Source of the DNA: Spirodela intermedia | Lineage: Eukaryota; Streptophyta; Magnoliopsida; Alismatales; Araceae | DNA: 64,000 bases | Reading direction: 5' to 3' | Assembly: GCA_902729315.2 (NCBI GenBank) | Contig: LR746272.1 | Location: 6,325,827 to 6,389,826 of the forward strand | In this document: positions 34,535-49,000 of the stretch, in pieces | How positions within the stretch are numbered: position 1 is the first letter of the stretch | How the letters are laid out: every line of letters begins with the position of its first letter | Position numbers and translations under genes: made by a program | The notes under the pieces: model-generated | Seen by the model: only the letters and a program-made list of their open reading frames with translations | What the model was told of the DNA's origin: nothing | The model's database searches: none

Positions 34535-36344
34535 GTCCGTCGTATTGTATGTCTTCCCACGCGAGTTTTCAACGGGGCGATCGCCGTCCCCGCCGCCGCA
34601 ATCAGAGAATGGCCATCCCCCTCGCGCCCCCAGAGATTACGTCTGTCCGACCTTTGACCTCTCCCACGCTTGCATGTGAATATGTACTCATCTTCCGGCG
34701 ATTGCGGAGGAGAGAAAGAGAGGGAGAGATTCACACGGCATGAAAGTCAACGGATGTCGGCATCGTGCTTCTTTCAGCAAGAAGGATTGGATCCGAGAGA
34801 GACGTCTGCAGTCATTTACTGGGGGGCCCGTTCCTGCATCTGTCAGCTTTATCAATTGGCCTCTCACGTCGACGACCAAAAGAATATCTATAAATAATAT
34901 CGCCGATGACAGCTCTTCCTTTTACTGGAATAAAAATGCTGGTCCACGCTAAAAATTGAATGCCGATTGAGATACGTATTTATTTTCTAACTTTAAATCT
35001 TCACAAATTATTCAATTGGTGTGATTACAACATCTTGGTCATGTACACTCTATCTAATCCCCTCATCCTCTTTTTTTATTTTTTCAACATTTAAAAAAAT
35101 CCTTAAATTATCCAGTACCCATGTGGTGGTATTTTAAATACCATCGTCAACACTATATAAGCTACTATAATCTTAATATGATCCCCTCCTAGAAGGTGTT
35201 TGATAGGCAGAAATGATGGGCCGTCAGGTTGTACTAGAGTGGTTGCATTTCGTTCTTTTGGGCAGTGAAATGGTGCGGCTTTTAATTTTTTAATTGCTTA
35301 TCATTCTGTTAGTAAGTTTCACGATAATAGGACTATAAGAACTATTATATCTCGAAAGGGAAAAAAGAGAGGCATATTCATCATTCCAAGATTTTTTCTT
35401 GAATTAATACTAAAAATAAATAGAAAAAGGGATGGGATGGGGGGGGAGGGGGTAAGAATAACTAGTAGTAAACAAGAAAGCCCTATGAGGATGTAGTCAG
35501 TACTCCCTTGTTCAATATTTTACAAAGTTAAGGCCAAAGTTCCATGTTGGCCTTCTACTTTAAAACCCATATATTTGTTAGATTATTCATCTCTGCATTC
35601 GATCATGGTCATAGAAAGGAGGGGTTGGGGTGAGTGTGATGGCATCCGTTTGCTCTAAACCTTATGCATAGATAAGAATGATGTGGGACTTATGATATCA
35701 AAAATAGGATGAATGAGCATACTGGGTCCTAGATTATGAAGTGAAGATGTTGTGAGTTCAATTCAATTTAAAGGGCATGGTCCAATTTGGAAGTTTGACC
35801 ACATGTGCCCATTTCATATGCTTTGAAACTCATGCACTAATATGGCATCGTGAAATGGTGAACATGACTTGATGGAGCAGGATTTGTTGATGGTGGCAAC
35901 AAGTATTTCAAAGTTTGTTTTTAAAATGCAATTGAAACCATGAAAATTACCTCTAATTATTAGACTTGTTTGGCCTACCATGTGCAATTTTTACTATTTT
36001 TGTCTATTGATGGTATGATGGAATCAATAAAATATGGGGATTGAAATTTTTTGCGCAACAAATTAAGGAATAATCCGGAGAGATAGTTTGTATTCACAAT
36101 TTTTGCAAAGTTTGTGAGGAAAAAGAGGGAGATTTCATGAGAGGTAGATGTGAGTACAAATCAGTTCAACACTTTTATCTTGTTGACTTGTGCACTAAAT
36201 TTGAGGACTATATTTTATTGATAGATCTTATAAAACTACCCACCCAAATGGTGATTTTGATATTTAACAAAGGATACTAATAAATTGTTGGAGAGATAGA
36301 GGAAAAGAGGGAGAGAAGGAGAGAGAGAGAGAGGGAGAGAAGAG

Positions 36345-36393
<49 letters not shown>

Positions 36394-37042
36394 TTCATTA
36401 ATAGTTAGATGGGCGATTATTATTTTCCAAACGTATGAGAGCGGGCTCCCACCAGCAAGACGTCTACCGGCCCGCTCGCCGCCGTCTCCAGTGCGAAATG
36501 CCGTACAGCAGATTTAGACAGCGTGGAAGGAAGAGGGTAGGCCCACTACCCAGGACACTAAAAATAGATCACACGCTGCGCATGCGTGTCAGAGAGATGC
36601 GGACACATACGCCACTAAACATAGAATGTTTTGTTGACACGGTGCGACTTTTTCTTGTAAGCATGTGCCCACTTTTTGATACGCTAATGAACTCTGCTCA
36701 TGTTAACCAGCCGGCCTTCTCCGAAATGGTCCCAGCAAAACGAAGCAAACGCTAGCAGGACGCCCTGTCATCGCGTCTCCCGTTCTCCGCCGGGGAAGAA
36801 CGACCACCGACTTCCTGCTCCAAGCTACGTCACGCGACCGAATTGGAGAGGAGGAGGAGGAAGAGGAGGTGGAGGATCGACTCCGACAGTTTAGATGCCC
36901 TAATTTGCGGAGTGGCATTCTCATTCTCTCCGTATTCGGCTTCCTCCGCCGTGTTCTCGCGAGGGCTGCGACTTACGCTGCTCCAGTGAAATGAGGGTCC
37001 TATTGTGAGGTTTGAAGGTGCACCGATTGGGATAGCGGAACG
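34535..37042. other. Divergent intergenic DNA between MsrA-like and MAP3K epsilon genes
   Basis: About 2.5 kb. The stretch 34900-36290 is AT-rich with no recognisable gene or transposon; 36296-36389 is a (GA)n tract; 36430-37042 is GC-richer and presumably holds the MAP3K epsilon promoter and leader. Small frames here carry no recognisable motif. Confidence 0.55.
36296..36389. repeat. (GA)n microsatellite upstream of MAP3K epsilon
   Basis: Imperfect GA/GGA run turning into an uninterrupted (GA)n block from about 36350 to 36389. It lies about 650 bp upstream of the start codon and is a possible BPC-factor target by inference. Confidence 0.9.
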
Positions 37043-40000
37043 ATGTCTCGGCAAGCCGCCACCTCATCCCACTTCCGCAAGTCCAAGACCCTCGATAACA
37101 AATACGTGAGTTGAATGTGATTTTCTTCAAGTTGGTTACTACGCTTCTTCTTTTTTCTCCTCCTTGTTCTCGGAGATTTGGTTTGGCTGTCTGATCGAGG
37201 GTCGCGGGATAATTTATCGATAGATGCTTGGGGATGAGATCGGGAAGGGAGCATACGGGCGCGTATACAAAGGGCTCGACTTGGAGAATGGCGACTTCGT
37301 TGCGATCAAGCAGGTTTCCCTGGAGAACATTCCTCAAGAAGACCTCAACATCATCATGGTATGTTCTGTGATCATTATTTTTTTCTTTAAGCCAAATTAC
37401 AAACCATCAATATTCTACAAGGATATGTGTTTGATACCATGACGAAAAATAATCTCACAAGCATCTCAAGGTGACCATGCGGTATGTCCTCCTGAATTTC
37501 AGCTTTAATGGCACACATTGGTTATCCCTTTTCTACTTATTCGTAATGATTTGTTAGGCCATCATGTACTTGCCCAGAATGCATATTGCTTTCATGAAGG
37601 CAGACTGATTCTTGTCCACTAGCTGGCTCATGATACATTTTTATGTGCTTTAAATTATTTTCGTTACAATCGTTTGGCACTCTATTGACAGGCCTGAAGT
37701 GTGGCCCTCTTTTCTTTTTGTCTCATTTGGCTCTACTGCTTGAGAAAAATACAGTCCAGACAGTACCTCAAACTACAAGATGTAGTTCTTTAGAGCATTT
37801 TGAATCCCAATTTGTCAACCTATGAATCCTTGAAATGACTTCGTTCCATAATGGGAACACTCATTGGTTGAACTCTCTCCTTCTATCGGTTTGGGAAATT
37901 TCAGTTGATTTGTCTCAGAAAATGAGTGTTCTTCCACTTTCTCCCGGAGAAATAATAACTGTTGCATTTTTTGTTCTTCGAATAATAACAACTGAAGGAC
38001 TTCTTTGATTGTTATGAATTCTAATATACGCTTTTTTCAATCAGATCCCTCAAATTTCAAAGGTCCATTGGACCTCAATTTCTGAGACAAGAAGTTTATG
38101 TCTAATGGAAACTGGCGAAAATGGAGTTTCTTCTGATCAATTTTGTATGCCCACAGATGATAGTCCATTTCTTGTCAGCTAAAATAGTTCTTAGAGAGAA
38201 AACATGAAGAACTCTCCTAATTTCCTGTACAAATGGCTGAAAGCAATGCCTGACTCTTGTCTCTATGGCTTCTTTAATTCATATTAAAATTTATACAAAC
38301 CTAGACCCAGGTCATCACAATTTGATTGTAGTGGTATTCTGTGAATATTTTAAATCCGGAGTTCCTCCTCTTGCTAGCCCTCAAAAGTATTGCCAAAACG
38401 TGGTAATAATGACCTTACTTTCTTACATTAGAGTTGTCCTGCAGTGTGAACACGTTAAAAGGCGAAATGCAGTGTGAACATTAGAGTAGTTCCGCAATGT
38501 GAACAGGCTAGTCCTACAGAAGATGGGGAAATGCGGTTGAAATCAATATGAACCCTGTGGAACCTAGTTCCTGTAAATGGTGACGTGATATTTTTTGATG
38601 CAGCTTCGCATTTGTTCAAAGTTGAGACGGATAGATTTCAGTTATTTCATGATATATTCCTGCGGAAACGGAATTGCTCGAGGTTGGAGTAAAGGAGAAG
38701 AACTTCCATGTACGTGGGGATGGTATCTACTAGTGCGAAATACCCTGGGATGGTTTCAGTTACGTGAGTATCGTCAGTTCATTCTGTTTATCGTCTCCAT
38801 AAAGGAGATAACCTGTAATTAGGTATGAGAGAAACCAGAACTTCTGATGATGGGAGATCATCAGTTTTTGCCTTACCAGACATAATAACATGTTAGAAAC
38901 ATTAGCTCAAACATGCTGACACTCTTATGGCACCAATGGGATTAGTGATCAATAGGACGAATAATAGTGGTTAACTCAGGTTGGCTTTTTTCTAGATGCC
39001 ATTCACCACGAACTTACACCTGTGAAACAACAACCAAGTTCTCCGTGGAGCTCCATTTGTCGAGCAGAATTTTGGTAAACTTTATCTTTCTATCATATGC
39101 TTAATTTAATAGAATCTTTTGCGTCTTTTGAAGGCCTGTATGTTCTATCAGTTACAGTTGTTCTGGGACACACCTATTGTTACTATAGCCTTTTGGACGG
39201 GCTTTATTTATTAGGGAAGTAGGCATATTTTTTTTCACTGTAATGTTAGTATTCTGTTAGGAGTTTTTATCTCCTGTGCCAATTATTTATTGAATACAAA
39301 AGATGAATATTTAATCATTGAATTATTTTATTTATTTAATTTTAGATATGGATTTAAGCTTTTTTTATATGCAACTAAATGGACATGAATTTGATAGATT
39401 TTTGAGCCACCTTATCTATTGCATTTGTCCTTGCTAGCCATTAGATAGTAGACTCAATGCTGGTTAGCTGTGAAAAAAACATTCTTTCATTTTTATCTAT
39501 TTGTGTTTTGAACTTATGCAACTTTGAGGCCCGAGGATATTGTTCTCTTTTCTGACACATCTAACATTTTTTTTACTTTTGTTGCTCTCTTGGACGTGCC
39601 ATCTGTGTTTCAACATCTTAGCTAGAAATTGATTTACTAAAGGTATTTCTACACTGTATGCATTCTTTTAATTTTTGTTTCATGCATTCATTTTATCCGA
39701 AAAATTATGGCATATAGTTATGAATCATCTTTTCTTAAAAATAAAAATGGGGCTATCCTCCATCAGCTTTAGGTTGGAGTTTTAGATTGTCTTGATTGGG
39801 TGGAACTGTCTATTTGGAGTTCTTCAAGAATCTGATCTAATCTGAGTCTCCTTTCATGCTGACGGGGAATGCATGTTCTTGCTGAACTTGAGACTTGTGC
39901 AGCACTTGTAGGTTGGAATGCTAAAATCAATATGGAAACGAGTATATTAGCAGGTATCTTGGTTGAATGTGCCACAGTAATCTATGGATCTGATAGAAAT

Positions 40001-43000
40001 GTTGGCCCTAATCTGGAGATAGATCTCGACAAGGAGGGAGAGGATTAGTTGTTCATGATGTAAGCATTACGCAGATTACAACATGATACGCATTGAAAGA
40101 GTTAGACAATAGTGCTGACATGTGTTGTTGAGTGGTTATTTCTGTAGACCTATTCTATTCCTCAATCCTCCTTTTAGGAGTTCACTATCTGTTCTCAACT
40201 TAAGTGTTGACACTTTTCTCCTGAGTTATATTTCCATGCACAAAATAGGTTATTTTATGTGGCTTTCCATGAAACTCTGAAAAGTCAACTTTGTCAAATT
40301 GAGTTAATGTTGGGCATTTTTGGCCCGTAGAACCTTTGTTTTGTCACCTCAAATTCAATCAAAAAATCTGTATTAAATCATCAAAATCGATTTATTGGGT
40401 ACAATAAGAAGATTGGGTACTAAATCGTTCTGATAAAGGAGGTTGATTATATCTAGATGTGGAAAACCAAATGCCTATTTCAATAAGGCATGCTCATACT
40501 GTACTTTTCATGATTGAATGTATACTTTTAAGCTAAACATTGATTAATGCTCTGCAGAATTTGAACCATAAGAACATTGTGAAGTATCTAGGATCATCAA
40601 AGACAAAGACTCATCTGCACATTATTCTCGAGTGAGTTTTCAGATTCGAGCTACTTATTAGTCAATAGTAGTTCCCTGCTCTCCAGATTCAGTGTCATAG
40701 TTCTTGATGCTTTCTGTATGTACAGATATGTGGAGAATGGTTCACTTGCGAACATTATTAAGCCAAACAAATTTGGACCATTTCCTGAGTCTCTTGTGGC
40801 AGTATATATATCACAGGTGTGCCTGAGCTACAATTAATTGATTCCTTTGCTCTCTTTGAGATCCAAATCTTAATTTTTTGGGTGAATAGGTATTGGAAGG
40901 ATTGGTTTATTTGCATGAGCAAGGTGTGATACATCGAGACATAAAGGGTGCAAACATTTTAACAACCAAGGAGGTATTTTAATTTGTGGATATTCATAGT
41001 TTTCCATCCATTTTTAATATTAGAGCTCCTATCTGCTTGTATCTTTTATTTCTTTATGGAGATTCCAAATTCGTTGTACTGTAACTGGTTATCGTAATCA
41101 CACTTCCACATCAAATGTGTAATTCCCTCAAAGAATTGATTTTTCCTAGACAGTGAGAAAGAACTCGAAATATGCTATGCCTGAGATTTTTGGGGGTAGT
41201 GCTTTAGCTGTAGTTTTTGAAGTTGATTTTTGGGGTTGTATAAGAGTAACAGAAACTCCAAGTCGTTAATGCTTGAGAGTATGAGCCATTGTTCAATGCA
41301 TTATTTAAAGTTAACATAGGATGGTAGCTTTTATGTTATATTTAGGAATTAAACATGCTGAACTTTGACCATCATATATAAATTTGACAAGGTTCAGTGG
41401 GACGCAATACAGTCTATGAGTGAAATACTTATTTTGATGTACCAAATTCATGGCTAGTGTTAGCATTGACATTGACACTTATTTGATCGATGATTTAATT
41501 TTAAAGAATCCTTATGTTTTTTTGTTGTATCTGTATTTTTTGGGTCTCAAGAATATATGTACATTTGTATATACATCTACATATAGGTGTTTGTAAGAAA
41601 TACAAAACGTGCAAAGAGAGCTGATTTTTATTTTTGAACTTAAATGTAACTATATTTTCATCTATGATGATAGTTGAATTCATATAGTTCTTTATCGTGT
41701 TATAAATTATGCGACCTTTAAAGATGGTCTTCGTGCATTGTAGCTTAGGCGTGGTATCTGTGGTTTCCCACATTAGCCGCAATGGTCCATTTTATTTGGT
41801 CTGCTTATGCGGTCCTTGATGTCCTCAGAAGATCACCCAGCATCACGTTTGGTAACTAGAAAAATCATCAAATCCTCTTTAATTATTCAAGACTTCTTCT
41901 GCTCCAAGGTCTCATAAAGTCAATAAATCTTAGTGAATGATCCCACACTTAAGACAAATATTTCTGAGGTTTTACAGAGGACCCTATCTCTATATTTGAT
42001 ATTCCTGAATTTCTTACCTGATGTTGGTTTTGGAGAATACTTCCTCATAGGGACATTCTGTCCTTAATCTATGACGTTTTGTGATACTTCTTCCCAACAC
42101 CACACTCTATACAGATTCCAATGAATGGTTTTACCCTTGGAATCCCATCTGTAATATTTTCTTGTTAGAGGGGTGTAGAAAAAAGGTGGTACGTATGATC
42201 CCATCTATCTTGGAATATTTTCTTGTAATATTTTTGGAATACTTATCTTGGAATCCCATCTATTTTTGGAATCCCAATATTTCCATTTTGCAAACCTTTA
42301 CCTTCTGCAGTAGCACTTCTGGACTGGGTAATTTGCCTTAAACCCTGTAAAGTTGGTACATTGTTGAAAATTTGACTGACTGACAAGATCCAGAAACTAA
42401 TTGATCTCACCGTGCGCTCAAAGATATTCCATCACCCATCCGCAAGTATGTAAAAGCTGACCCTAAATCTCCTTGTTTGGGGATATTGAACCAAATATTA
42501 AACCTTCGGAGTTATGCTTCATATGCTACCCTGCCCGTAGAGCTTTCCTTTTAACTATTTTCCACAAACTAATTTTCACTCAGCCTTCACAACCACAAAT
42601 AGATCATTATTAAAAATCGTAAAACTAAAGACGTGTCCTGGATGTAACAAATAACTGCCAGAACACTCTGATAATCCCACTACTCTGCACCGCATTTGTA
42701 TGTGAATGCGTCTGTGTGTGGGTATGCACAGTGGTGGTGGGGTCGATGGATATATCAGGGTGTTGTGTCAGGGGATGTGCTGAGGTGCTGTTTCTGATAT
42801 ATGATCAAAATTGTTCTTCTTGTACTGATGGTGGATATGATATGGACACTAGATATATGCGCGTTCTGTATGCATGGCTGTTTTAATGCTGGAGAAGTGT
42901 ATTTGTTCTACTAATCATAATTGAAGTGGATAGTGTCTCTATCATAAATTGGAATATCTGTTTCACTCTCTCATTGTTTCCCTTTGTATCTAACTTTACA

Positions 43001-46000
43001 TTGTTTGGCCACATGCACATCACAGGGTCTTGTCAAACTTGCCGATTTTGGGGTTGCCACAAAACTAAACGAGGCCGATCTCAATACCCATTCTGTGGTT
43101 GGAACACCTTACTGGATGGCCCCTGAAGTAAGAAGCACTGATTTTTGCTCAAATTTTATTCAGTTCCAAGCTTTCTGTTTTTATTCATCTTAGTATGACC
43201 TTCTCAGAAAGGGCTACCTCTGTCTATATTTTTATCATTTTAATCTTTTGCTTTCACAAATTTATGATACCTTCACGCTGCCGCTATTTGATCTCATATG
43301 CATTGGAAACATCCTATAGAATTTTGAAGTACTAAGCATTGGTTTTCGATCATTGTTTCCAATGTATATCTTAAAAGCGTTTTGGCATGGAACGTAATTT
43401 GTAGGGTGGGGGATGCGGTCATACATCAAACACTCATGTGTTGTACCGCATTATATTTTTTGTTGATGGGTGTTTTCAACCAGAGTTCATTGATGAATAA
43501 CATCTTCTAGTGATAAGATGGTTGTGGCCCGCATGAAATCAGGATACACATGTTGAAGACAAGAAGAAAGGCTTCCCGTTCTCTATTTCATCATGGTTAT
43601 AGTCGGCCTTGGATCAATGTAGAAAAATACTGGGCAGCCTAGCATGGAAAATATTGGAGTATATTATACGAATCAGTTATGTCACGTGACTTTGACTTGT
43701 CAAGATAGAGTTTGACTACTTCATTGCTAACTCTAATAAGGTCGTGTAATGCTTCCTGAAACTGCATGTTCCTTTCCAACCCAGAGTGCCTATAAGACTG
43801 CAAGCTTTGAATGGCAGTATGAGAATGGATGTAGAGAAACGAGATAGAATGAATCGGTTATAAGGCCCTTCCCCAATGTGGGATCTCAGAGCTTTCTTTA
43901 TATGCTTTGTAACATATAGGAAAAATAAATCATTACAAAAGGAGACAATAATAAGATATTGGAGTATCCCAAATAATTAGATACGACTCTACCTGAATAG
44001 AGAAGATTAAAAAAGGAACAAAAATTAATCCATTTTCTAGCCCTTATTCCGCAGGCTACTCAGTGACAACAACCATGAGTTTTTTCATGGTCATTGCCCT
44101 ATATTTCTACCACAGATTCTTCATGTTTTATGCCCTGGGCGTTTTCCCCATTGGAAGTTCATAACTGGAATTGTTAATCTCCCGGTTAACTGATTCGTCA
44201 GTCCAGAATAAGTGCTGCATGGTTCCTGTTTGGAAACGTCGTAAGATGTCTGTGATAACTTCCTATAGAAGTAACCTCCTATATTATCTACCTTAAGCTT
44301 AATGTCCATTTCAAACTAAATCGAATCATCAGCAAATTGAAACAGTGTCTCCTTGAAGTTATCTCTTCCAATCTTGATGTCTCTCGTGTGTTCCCGAGTT
44401 GTAAGTATGTACCACATTGAACTTGAGTTTTTCTCTATGAATATAAAAACGAATGATAATTTTCCCTAGCCTCTTTAACTCCTGAAGATGCAACATTGTT
44501 GATGGGGTTATCTACGATTGACGTACAGCTATGACCTTATCAACTCATTCTTCTTATACTTTAAAATTTCTTACTGAGGCAATCCCTGACTTACTGCGGC
44601 TCATTGTTGAGACCCCATCGGGCATTTTCACATTTGACACTGAAATTATGATCATTTTGGGAAATGTGATTAGTCTTGACAATTTGCGCGCAATTCCTCT
44701 GAGTCTCTTGTACATCATCTTGTAACACTAAGTAATCCTATTGATCTGACTGTAGTCCTTTCCGCAGCTCCATCCGTTAAAATAAAACAAGTAGAATTCA
44801 AAAGTTTCATTGGGAGTGGCTGCCTTGAAGTTGTTATACCATAATCATTTAATCCTGCTCGGATTGTCTCCTAACATGTTGACAAAAACCTAAGGAAAAT
44901 GCGTCAAGTTTCAGAATTTCATTGTTACCTATACGACAATCTGATCTTATCAGTTCCTTCTTAAATGGAGTCATTCATGTATGTTTCTGTAGAAATAATT
45001 CATTGATTTTTTCGATCAATATGTCAACATTCCTGTGCCTTTTCTTATGTTTCCTATCCGATTCCTATTTTTTCCGCTTATTCCATTGACGCAGTCTCTT
45101 TGTAACCGATCTAATACCTTTCATAAAATTGATTATTAAGTTTTAAATGGGTGTTTCAGTTCATCTCTGATTCACGAGTCCTCGAATCCTTCTCTACAAA
45201 AACTTCTCTTTTGCTGCGATTTTGGGACCTCTTACACAAGATTTTGGATAACATTGATGACTTGTATGCAACAGAAAATCTGTCCAGTGTCAATCATATA
45301 GTTTGTATTTACGTTTTTTCCTGATATGTCTTATTTTGGATATGCATCTCTATTTGTTTATTATCTTTCAGACCCCTTTAGACTGTCCACGTCATTCCCT
45401 CTGAAATCGGATACTGTTAAAATCCCCTCCCAGACTATCTTTGCAGAACTTTCTTTTGACTTTCACATCTCCCTAAATAAACTAAATGCAAAACTATTGT
45501 TTTCTGCTACTCATTCAAGGATCAATGCCGTTCTGTTTTCTCATCTTTAACCTCAATGGTAATGATAAATTCACCTTCAGAGTTCTTTTGTACTGAATTC
45601 TTTTACCCTGTGATAATTTGCCCTGGTGCATCCTTCTTCAGGCTTGTATTTTCATCTAGTTAGTGAAATCCTTTCTAATTTTGGGTGAAATCAGGCTACC
45701 TTTCTCAATGATTCCCTGACCACCGATGATATTGGGTACGTGGTATGCAATGTGGACTGATAGCCATGACTCTCCCCTAGTTGCACCATTTAGACGATCC
45801 AATGCACTTTAAAAGAAGCAGATTGGTGCTGGGCGAACGTCCAATGAGCTCCTTTGAAAATATCTTACCTAGTCCAGATGGCAAAAGAGCAGACATGTTA
45901 TCAAATATGACGAAGTCCTAACAGAAATTCCTGGCCCTTGTACCTCTTCTCATCACATGCAGTTTACCTTCCACAAAAAATTAAAAAGTCATTGCTGCAT

Positions 46001-49000
46001 GTCATTTTCATGGAAGTCAGGTCTACTTCGATGCTTGTTGATTCTTACTCGGGATTTTAATACAATAAGCTTAGCTATATTCTTTTCATTTTGTAGTTGA
46101 TTTAAAGGGAAACTACGATCACATTCCTGAATTCTTATCCTTCTAGTTCTTCTGCCTGTGTAGTTTCTAATTTATACTCTGGATGGATAAAAGTTCCCAA
46201 CATCTGCATCAATTTCTAATAAAATGAGCGCTATTTTTAGAATCATGCCTTCCATTGTTATTTGCTTATGTTTTTGTACATACTAGCTTCTTATAATTTT
46301 ATCTTATCTGTTAGATTAGTTTTCTTTAGTGACATGAATGGTATCTGATTCAGGTGATTGAAATGTCTGGGGTTTGCGCAGCATCTGATATTTGGAGTGT
46401 TGGATGCACTGTAATTGAGCTTCTTACTTGTGTACCCCCATATTATGATCTCCAGCCTATGCCAGCACTTTTTCGCATTGTCCAGGTCACAGCTGCTTTT
46501 CAAATCCTTTCAGTTGTGATTCTGTCAGTGATATTTATTACTCTTTTTTGTTGGTCTATAATTGTTGTTTTAGAGAATGCTTCTTAAATATTATCATTTT
46601 GTACGGGTACCAGTCAGCTTGATGAACAAGCCCAGAAACCTGGGCCTGGGTCTTCTAAAATAACCAGACAACATGAGAGAGTTTAGGAATAATACTGTAG
46701 CTTTAGTCGGGCTGGAAGAGAGATCCTATCTTCTCACACATCTTTAAAACCGGAAGAGCTTAGGATGAGAGATCCAATCTTCCTATTAATTTTTTTTAAT
46801 TGTTAGTCGAACTTTTATCATCTATGGAATAATACTGTAGCTTTAGTTGGGCTGGTTGTTGTCAGGTGATGATAATACATATAATGGTGGAGTTAAAAAA
46901 TCTGAAACTGCCAATTCTGTTAAATACAAGAAGTTCAAATATTGCCAATGTCATGCAGTTGTTATCGATGTCAAGCATGAGAGAGTTTCAACTGATAATG
47001 GTACATTGTTCTGTCCTCTTTTTACACTGTATACTGGACATCTCTTTTGTTAGAGAAGAGCTTTATTTTGGAGGACTGGAGTTTCATAAGGAAAAAAGCT
47101 TGACAAAAGGTGTGAGAGCTGGTTTTGGTGACTACTTGAAGATATGGATTCTATCCAAATCAGTGTTATCCAACTTGAGAATTACTCCGTGATGATTTTA
47201 AGATCCCATACCCAATAGAGAGATTGATCAAAGCTGTAGAAGCTTATTCCTTTGCGAAGGGGGAAAGAAAGACACTAGAAGGCTCTGCCTTGTGATGTGG
47301 ATAGAATTTGGAGAAGGCAATAAGGAGAGGTACAAACTGTCTACATTTGTAAATTTAACTGAGGCACTTTTTGTAACCTGGTTGTGGATATTAAATAAAA
47401 AAGGTTATGCCGTGGAAAAGGATTGTTAAAAGCGGATATTATAAGACAAACAAATCGGACATGAAACTACCAATCACTCCTCCAAACATCTAGATTTTTC
47501 TACATAATTTACCCTTTTTCAATTCGATTAATTTCATGTCAATGATGTCACGTTAGGTTTTTGTAAGACAACTGTTTTTAATGTAAGTCCCTCTTAATGC
47601 AAATAAAGAACAATAGGAAATCATCCATGAAATTCCTGGAAGAATGTGAGGTGAGCACTTTTGAAAATCTCTTTCAAAATGGTAAATCAATGACTTCCAG
47701 GATCTGCAAGAAGCAGTGCAGATTATTCAGAGAAGAGGGATCACAGGGGTACGTTTCCTGTTCCACCCTCTATTTGAGTACAACATTTTGTAAAGAGGAA
47801 AAATTTCCCTGTTAGCCCACTTGTTCTAAATTAATGGTATATGTAGAGCTTGGTGGAGGATACTACTGTGGGATTAGTTATTGCCTAGAAAGATTAAAAT
47901 TTTCCTATAGAAATTTTTAACGGAAAATTACTAAGGGTAGCTGTGGTTTTAGAATTTTTGTTTGTGGTTCGTTAAATGATTAATGAAATTTGGGGCCAAG
48001 TCATCAGAAGATAGCGTGGTAGAGTTGTTGAAGTTTTCATATCTGTTTATGAAAGGGGATGAAGGGTTGTGGTAGTGGTATGGTTTATTTGTGGATAAAG
48101 GAACATGAGAAAGTTCCATTTATCCTATGAGCTTATGGCCAGAGTCATTCACATCAGCTGAGTTTCTTATGAAATGAAGTGTCGCATGTTGCATTTGAAT
48201 TCTATCTTCATTAACAGGCAACATAAACTTCTCTAAGCAGCGAGTGCTTCTTTTTCTGAGTGCGTCAGCTCAATTATGAATTGTTCAATTTTGTGAAATG
48301 CATAAGCTGTGGGCTTGATAGAGTAGGTAATGCTGAGTTTGAACAGTTCTTTCTTTCAAGTTTATTATTGGTTGGCTGTTTACCTGAAAGCTGTACCTTT
48401 TAGCTGTGTTCAATGAAGGTTTTAAAAAAGATTTAGTCTTGATATTATTTAGGTTAGAGATATACAATAGCTGGAGTGCAGCTAGTAAATTTGCGCCTTA
48501 TGACCTTAAGCTAGCCATTTATGACCTTAAGAAATCTTCGTTTTAGGATTTGCCAGACTTGAAAAATCTTTATCCATACTGATGAAAAAAAAAAGTTTAT
48601 CGATCACGTACCTAGGATACTCCTTTGTGTGATGAATATGAGTACCACCTGCAAAGGACATGCTTAAACGTACAATATCTGTGTTTTAAGGACCAGTGAT
48701 ATGAGGTTAACTTACGCTATATTATATTAGGTTCTTGTGAAGTTATGCATTCTGATCTTTACGAAGTTGAAATTTCGACTGTAATTTGAAGTGAACATTA
48801 AATGCTTGTTTCATATGCTAAATTAGGCTTAAAGACTGATATGAATGGACCTGGACTTTGTCTAACATTTGTCTTCTTTGAATGTCAGATATTTTATAGA
48901 ATTGTGGGAGTTTATATTTCTAGAAATGGTTCTTTTGCCTTAATAATCTGCTTTAAGTTTCTATTTCTTTCATATGCTTACGTTTTGTTATGGTGTCTTT

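Noticed and set aside
44531-45550. Plus-strand frames in MAP3K epsilon intron 7 considered as transposon remnants
   Set aside because: No recognisable reverse transcriptase, integrase, primer site or terminal repeats; left as undetermined intron sequence.
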